Shown: positions 5,342 to 6,797 of the stretch, piece after piece
How positions within the stretch are numbered: the stretch's first letter is position 1
Layout of the letters: every line of letters starts with the position of its first letter
Assembly: GCA_948512295.1 (NCBI GenBank)
Contig: CAOQRA010000037.1
Span: forward strand, 1-6,797
Length of the DNA: 6,797 nt
Reading direction: 5' to 3'
Source: an uncultured Eubacteriales bacterium
Lineage (GTDB): Bacteria > Bacillota > Clostridia > Christensenellales > UBA1242
Translations under genes and position numbers: made by a program
Notes under the pieces: generated by a model
Databases searched by the model: none
The model's input: the letters and a program-made list of their open reading frames with translations, nothing else
Told to the model about the DNA's origin: nothing

Positions 5342-6070
5342 TTATATCTTCGGTTCAAAATGCTCAAAAATTACATTGTCGCAATATTTAATTACGTGCA
5401 GGTATTCCGCTTGATTTTGCACAGCCCATGCAAGTATGGGAAGTTTTTTGTATTTTCTTACAAAGCGGTTGGGAAGAGTTTTTGCTTCATACGCGATAAA
5501 GTTTGGTTTACTAGTCTTTTTATTTAGTAACATTCTTTTGAGTACAAATTTTTGCAAGAAAGGCATTTTTTGTCCTTTAAAATATCCAGCAAGTTGACCG
5601 CGCAAAATTTCTGGTGCATGTTCGTTAAAGTATCGCAGTACAAAGGGATTGAACGCTTGCACAGCAAAGGCTCCTTTATATCCACGAAGCGTGTCGATAA
5701 GGGCTTGCTCAAGTTTTCCTACTTTGTTTGGATTTTTGACCTCAATCAAAATTGGCACTTTGCCGTCAACGAGTTTAAGAACGTCGTCAAGCGTTGGAAT
5801 TGTTTCTTTTGAGCCATTAAGATGGAGAAGTTTTAGATCTTCCTTATTGAGGTATTTAATATATCCGTCATTGCCTGTCATACGTGCTAAAGATTCGTCA
5901 TGAAAAACTGCTATTGTTCCATCGGCTAGAAGATGCACATCAAGTTCGATTGCATAGCCAGCGTTTATTGCATTTTGAAAAGCTGCGAGTGAATTTTCTG
6001 GTGCGTCTTTATCCCATAGTCCACGATGAGCGATAGGTGTTTCTACAATCCAAGAATTAAAAATATCCAT
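5342..6070 (-). CDS. Glycerophosphodiester phosphodiesterase family protein
   Basis: This 242-aa protein is a TIM-barrel GDPD enzyme. Family members hydrolyse glycerophosphodiesters (deacylated phospholipid head groups) to glycerol 3-phosphate plus an alcohol, using a divalent metal. Catalytic and metal residues are all visible: AHRG (H15, R16), PENSLAAF (E25, N26), ELDVHLLADG (E42, D44), VFHDES (H57), IPTLDDVL (91-98) and LIEVK (E110, K112). There is no signal peptide or membrane segment, so it is probably cytoplasmic. The length fits the short bacterial GDPD class. The ribosome site is modest (AAAAGGGA about 7 nt before the ATG), but the start gives the normal family N-terminus. Its gene converges with coaD and diverges from lepA, so it is probably monocistronic. 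Exact substrate is not set by the sequence. Confidence 0.93.
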   Translation of the reverse strand: MDIFNSWIVETPIAHRGLWDKDAPENSLAAFQNAINAGYAIELDVHLLADGTIAVFHDESLARMTGNDGYIKYLNKEDLKLLHLNGSKETIPTLDDVLKLVDGKVPILIEVKNPNKVGKLEQALIDTLRGYKGAFAVQAFNPFVLRYFNEHAPEILRGQLAGYFKGQKMPFLQKFVLKRMLLNKKTSKPNFIAYEAKTLPNRFVRKYKKLPILAWAVQNQAEYLHVIKYCDNVIFEHFEPKI

Positions 6071-6092
6071 ATTTTTTCCCTTTTATTTTCAA

Positions 6093-6120
6093 AGTTTAGC
6101 ATATTCTCTCGTTTTTTCAA
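6093..6120 (-). promoter_or_regulatory. Candidate promoter of the GDPD gene
   Basis: On the minus strand TTGAAA (6115-6120) and TAAACT (6093-6098) are 16 bp apart, with TGC directly before the -10 (extended -10). The start would be near 6086, with a leader of about 15 nt. A perfect small inverted repeat, CGTTTT-TTC-AAAACG (6110-6124), overlaps the -35 box. Confidence 0.45.
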
Positions 6121-6128
6121 AACGATTA

Positions 6129-6158
6129 TTGAAAATTTTAACTATTCAATTTTAATAT
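6129..6158 (+). promoter_or_regulatory. Candidate upstream promoter for lepA
   Basis: TTGAAA (6129-6134) and TAATAT (6153-6158) are 18 bp apart, giving a start near 6165. Transcripts would carry the short frame at 6170-6250 ahead of lepA. Confidence 0.35.
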
Positions 6159-6169
6159 ACTATTTTTTT

Positions 6170-6250
6170 ATGGAAAAAATACGAAATAAGTCAGATGGAT
6201 TTTTGCTTGCGTTATTTTTACATTTTGATTATAATAAGCATTATGGATAA
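6170..6250 (+). CDS. Possible 26-aa leader peptide overlapping the lepA start
   Basis: A short frame begins ATGGAAAAAATACG and ends at a TAA inside the lepA start (ATGGATAA), overlapping lepA by 8 nt in another frame. The product starts MEKIRNKSDG and is hydrophobic in the middle. There is no Shine-Dalgarno, so translation is doubtful. The overlap would allow translational coupling to lepA, which itself lacks a ribosome-binding site. Confidence 0.2.
   Translation: MEKIRNKSDGFLLALFLHFDYNKHYG
6207..6235 (+). promoter_or_regulatory. Candidate promoter immediately before lepA
   Basis: TTGCGT (6207-6212) and a perfect TATAAT (6230-6235) are 17 bp apart. The predicted start, near 6242-6243, coincides with the lepA ATG, which would make a leaderless message. 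The -35 match is weak. Confidence 0.4.
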
Positions 6251-6797
6251 TTCACACATTCGAAATTTTTGTATAGTGGCTCACATTGACCACGGCAAAA
6301 GCACTCTTGCAGATCGTCTTATCGAGCGCACTGGCACTCTTGCCGAGCGCGACATGCAAGAGCAGCTTCTTGACAGCATGGAACTTGAGCGCGAAAAGGG
6401 TATTACAATCAAACTCACGCCTACGCGAATGAAATATGTTTTCAATAATGAGGAGTACATTTTAAACCTCATTGACACCCCGGGACATGTCGATTTTACC
6501 TATGAAGTATCGCGCAGTTTGCAAGCGTGCGAGGGGGCAATACTTATCGTTGATGCCTCACAAGGAGTGGAGGCGCAAACGCTTGCCAACGCCTATCTTG
6601 CCATTGATAACAATTTGGAAATTCTGCCAGTCATAAACAAAATTGACTTGCCATCTGCACGTCCCGATGAGGTCAAGGCGGAGATTGAAGAGGTCGTAGG
6701 CATTCCCGCTATGCACGCACCATGCATATCTGCCAAAGATGGTACAAATATCGACCAAGTGCTTGAGCTTATTGTCAAAGAGTTCCCGTGTCCTAAA
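6243..6797 (+). CDS. lepA: Elongation factor 4 / LepA GTPase (N-terminal 185 residues; 3' end off the window)
   Basis: LepA is a ribosome-associated translational GTPase, related to EF-G and usually about 600 aa; only the GTPase domain is present here. G motifs are all intact: AHIDHGKST (13-21, G1), GITIK (53-57, G2 region), DTPGH (78-82, G3), NKID (132-135, G4) and SAK (163-165, G5). The LepA-specific segments LDSMELEREKGITIK and CEGAILIVDASQGVEAQTLAN separate it from EF-G and TypA. The ATG at 6243 gives the standard LepA N-terminus (HIRNFCIVAHIDHGKS), and no upstream in-frame start is better, yet there is no Shine-Dalgarno in the preceding 20 nt. It is noticeably richer in GC and in C-ending codons than the left half of the window. 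It is divergent from the GDPD gene. Confidence 0.97.
   Translation, partial: MDNSHIRNFCIVAHIDHGKSTLADRLIERTGTLAERDMQEQLLDSMELEREKGITIKLTPTRMKYVFNNEEYILNLIDTPGHVDFTYEVSRSLQACEGAILIVDASQGVEAQTLANAYLAIDNNLEILPVINKIDLPSARPDEVKAEIEEVVGIPAMHAPCISAKDGTNIDQVLELIVKEFPCPK

Noticed and set aside
5524..5903. Frames overlapping the GDPD gene in other registers
   Set aside because: They are shadows of a gene with all of its catalytic motifs intact.
1..6797. Whole-genome use of TGA as Trp by the host
   Set aside because: All 11 checked Trp codons in the chromosomal-type genes are TGG and none contains an in-frame TGA, so the flanking genes give no support. The absence of TGA stops (all TAA) is compatible with AT-rich bias.

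Overview
The window looks like a low-GC Bacillota chromosome, probably an uncultured clostridial lineage. The DNA is strongly AT-rich, Shine-Dalgarno sequences are strong (GGAGG types), the promoters are sigma-A-like, and the LepA, CoaD and lipoprotein sequences have a Firmicutes character. All seven complete coding frames end in TAA. In the chromosomal-type genes every Trp codon I checked is TGG (11 of 11). The assignment below class level is inference.

Layout. 1-3152 looks like accessory DNA. It holds a minus-strand pair (a lipoprotein and a BcrA/LanF-type ABC ATPase that runs off the left edge) and a divergent XRE-type regulator. Between these sits a 19-bp perfect palindrome plus a related 8-bp palindrome. 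A minus-strand, Rep-like HUH replication initiator frame follows (2002-2796); it is continuous except for two in-frame TGA codons. About 350 bp of non-coding DNA with direct and inverted repeats comes next. This block ends exactly at the 3' half of a tRNA-Lys(CTT) gene (3153-3197), which has no 5' half anywhere in the window. That is the expected signature of the right attachment site of an element integrated in the anticodon loop of tRNA-Lys. The left end and the integrase, if present, would lie outside the window.

3198-6797 looks like ordinary chromosome. It contains a small unknown gene (62 aa) with its own terminator, then a two-gene CoA operon. The first gene of the operon is an unusual fusion of dephospho-CoA kinase (CoaE) to a complete metallo-beta-lactamase-fold hydrolase domain; the second is coaD (phosphopantetheine adenylyltransferase). 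The two genes thus encode the last two steps of CoA synthesis. A strong terminator separates coaD from a convergent glycerophosphodiester phosphodiesterase gene. Divergent from that is lepA (elongation factor 4), whose first 185 codons are present and which has no visible Shine-Dalgarno sequence.

The two most notable items are the TGA-containing Rep frame beside a tRNA attachment scar, which suggests an integrated ssDNA-phage- or plasmid-like element possibly using TGA as Trp, and the CoaE-MBL fusion. No CRISPR array, rRNA or complete tRNA gene was seen.
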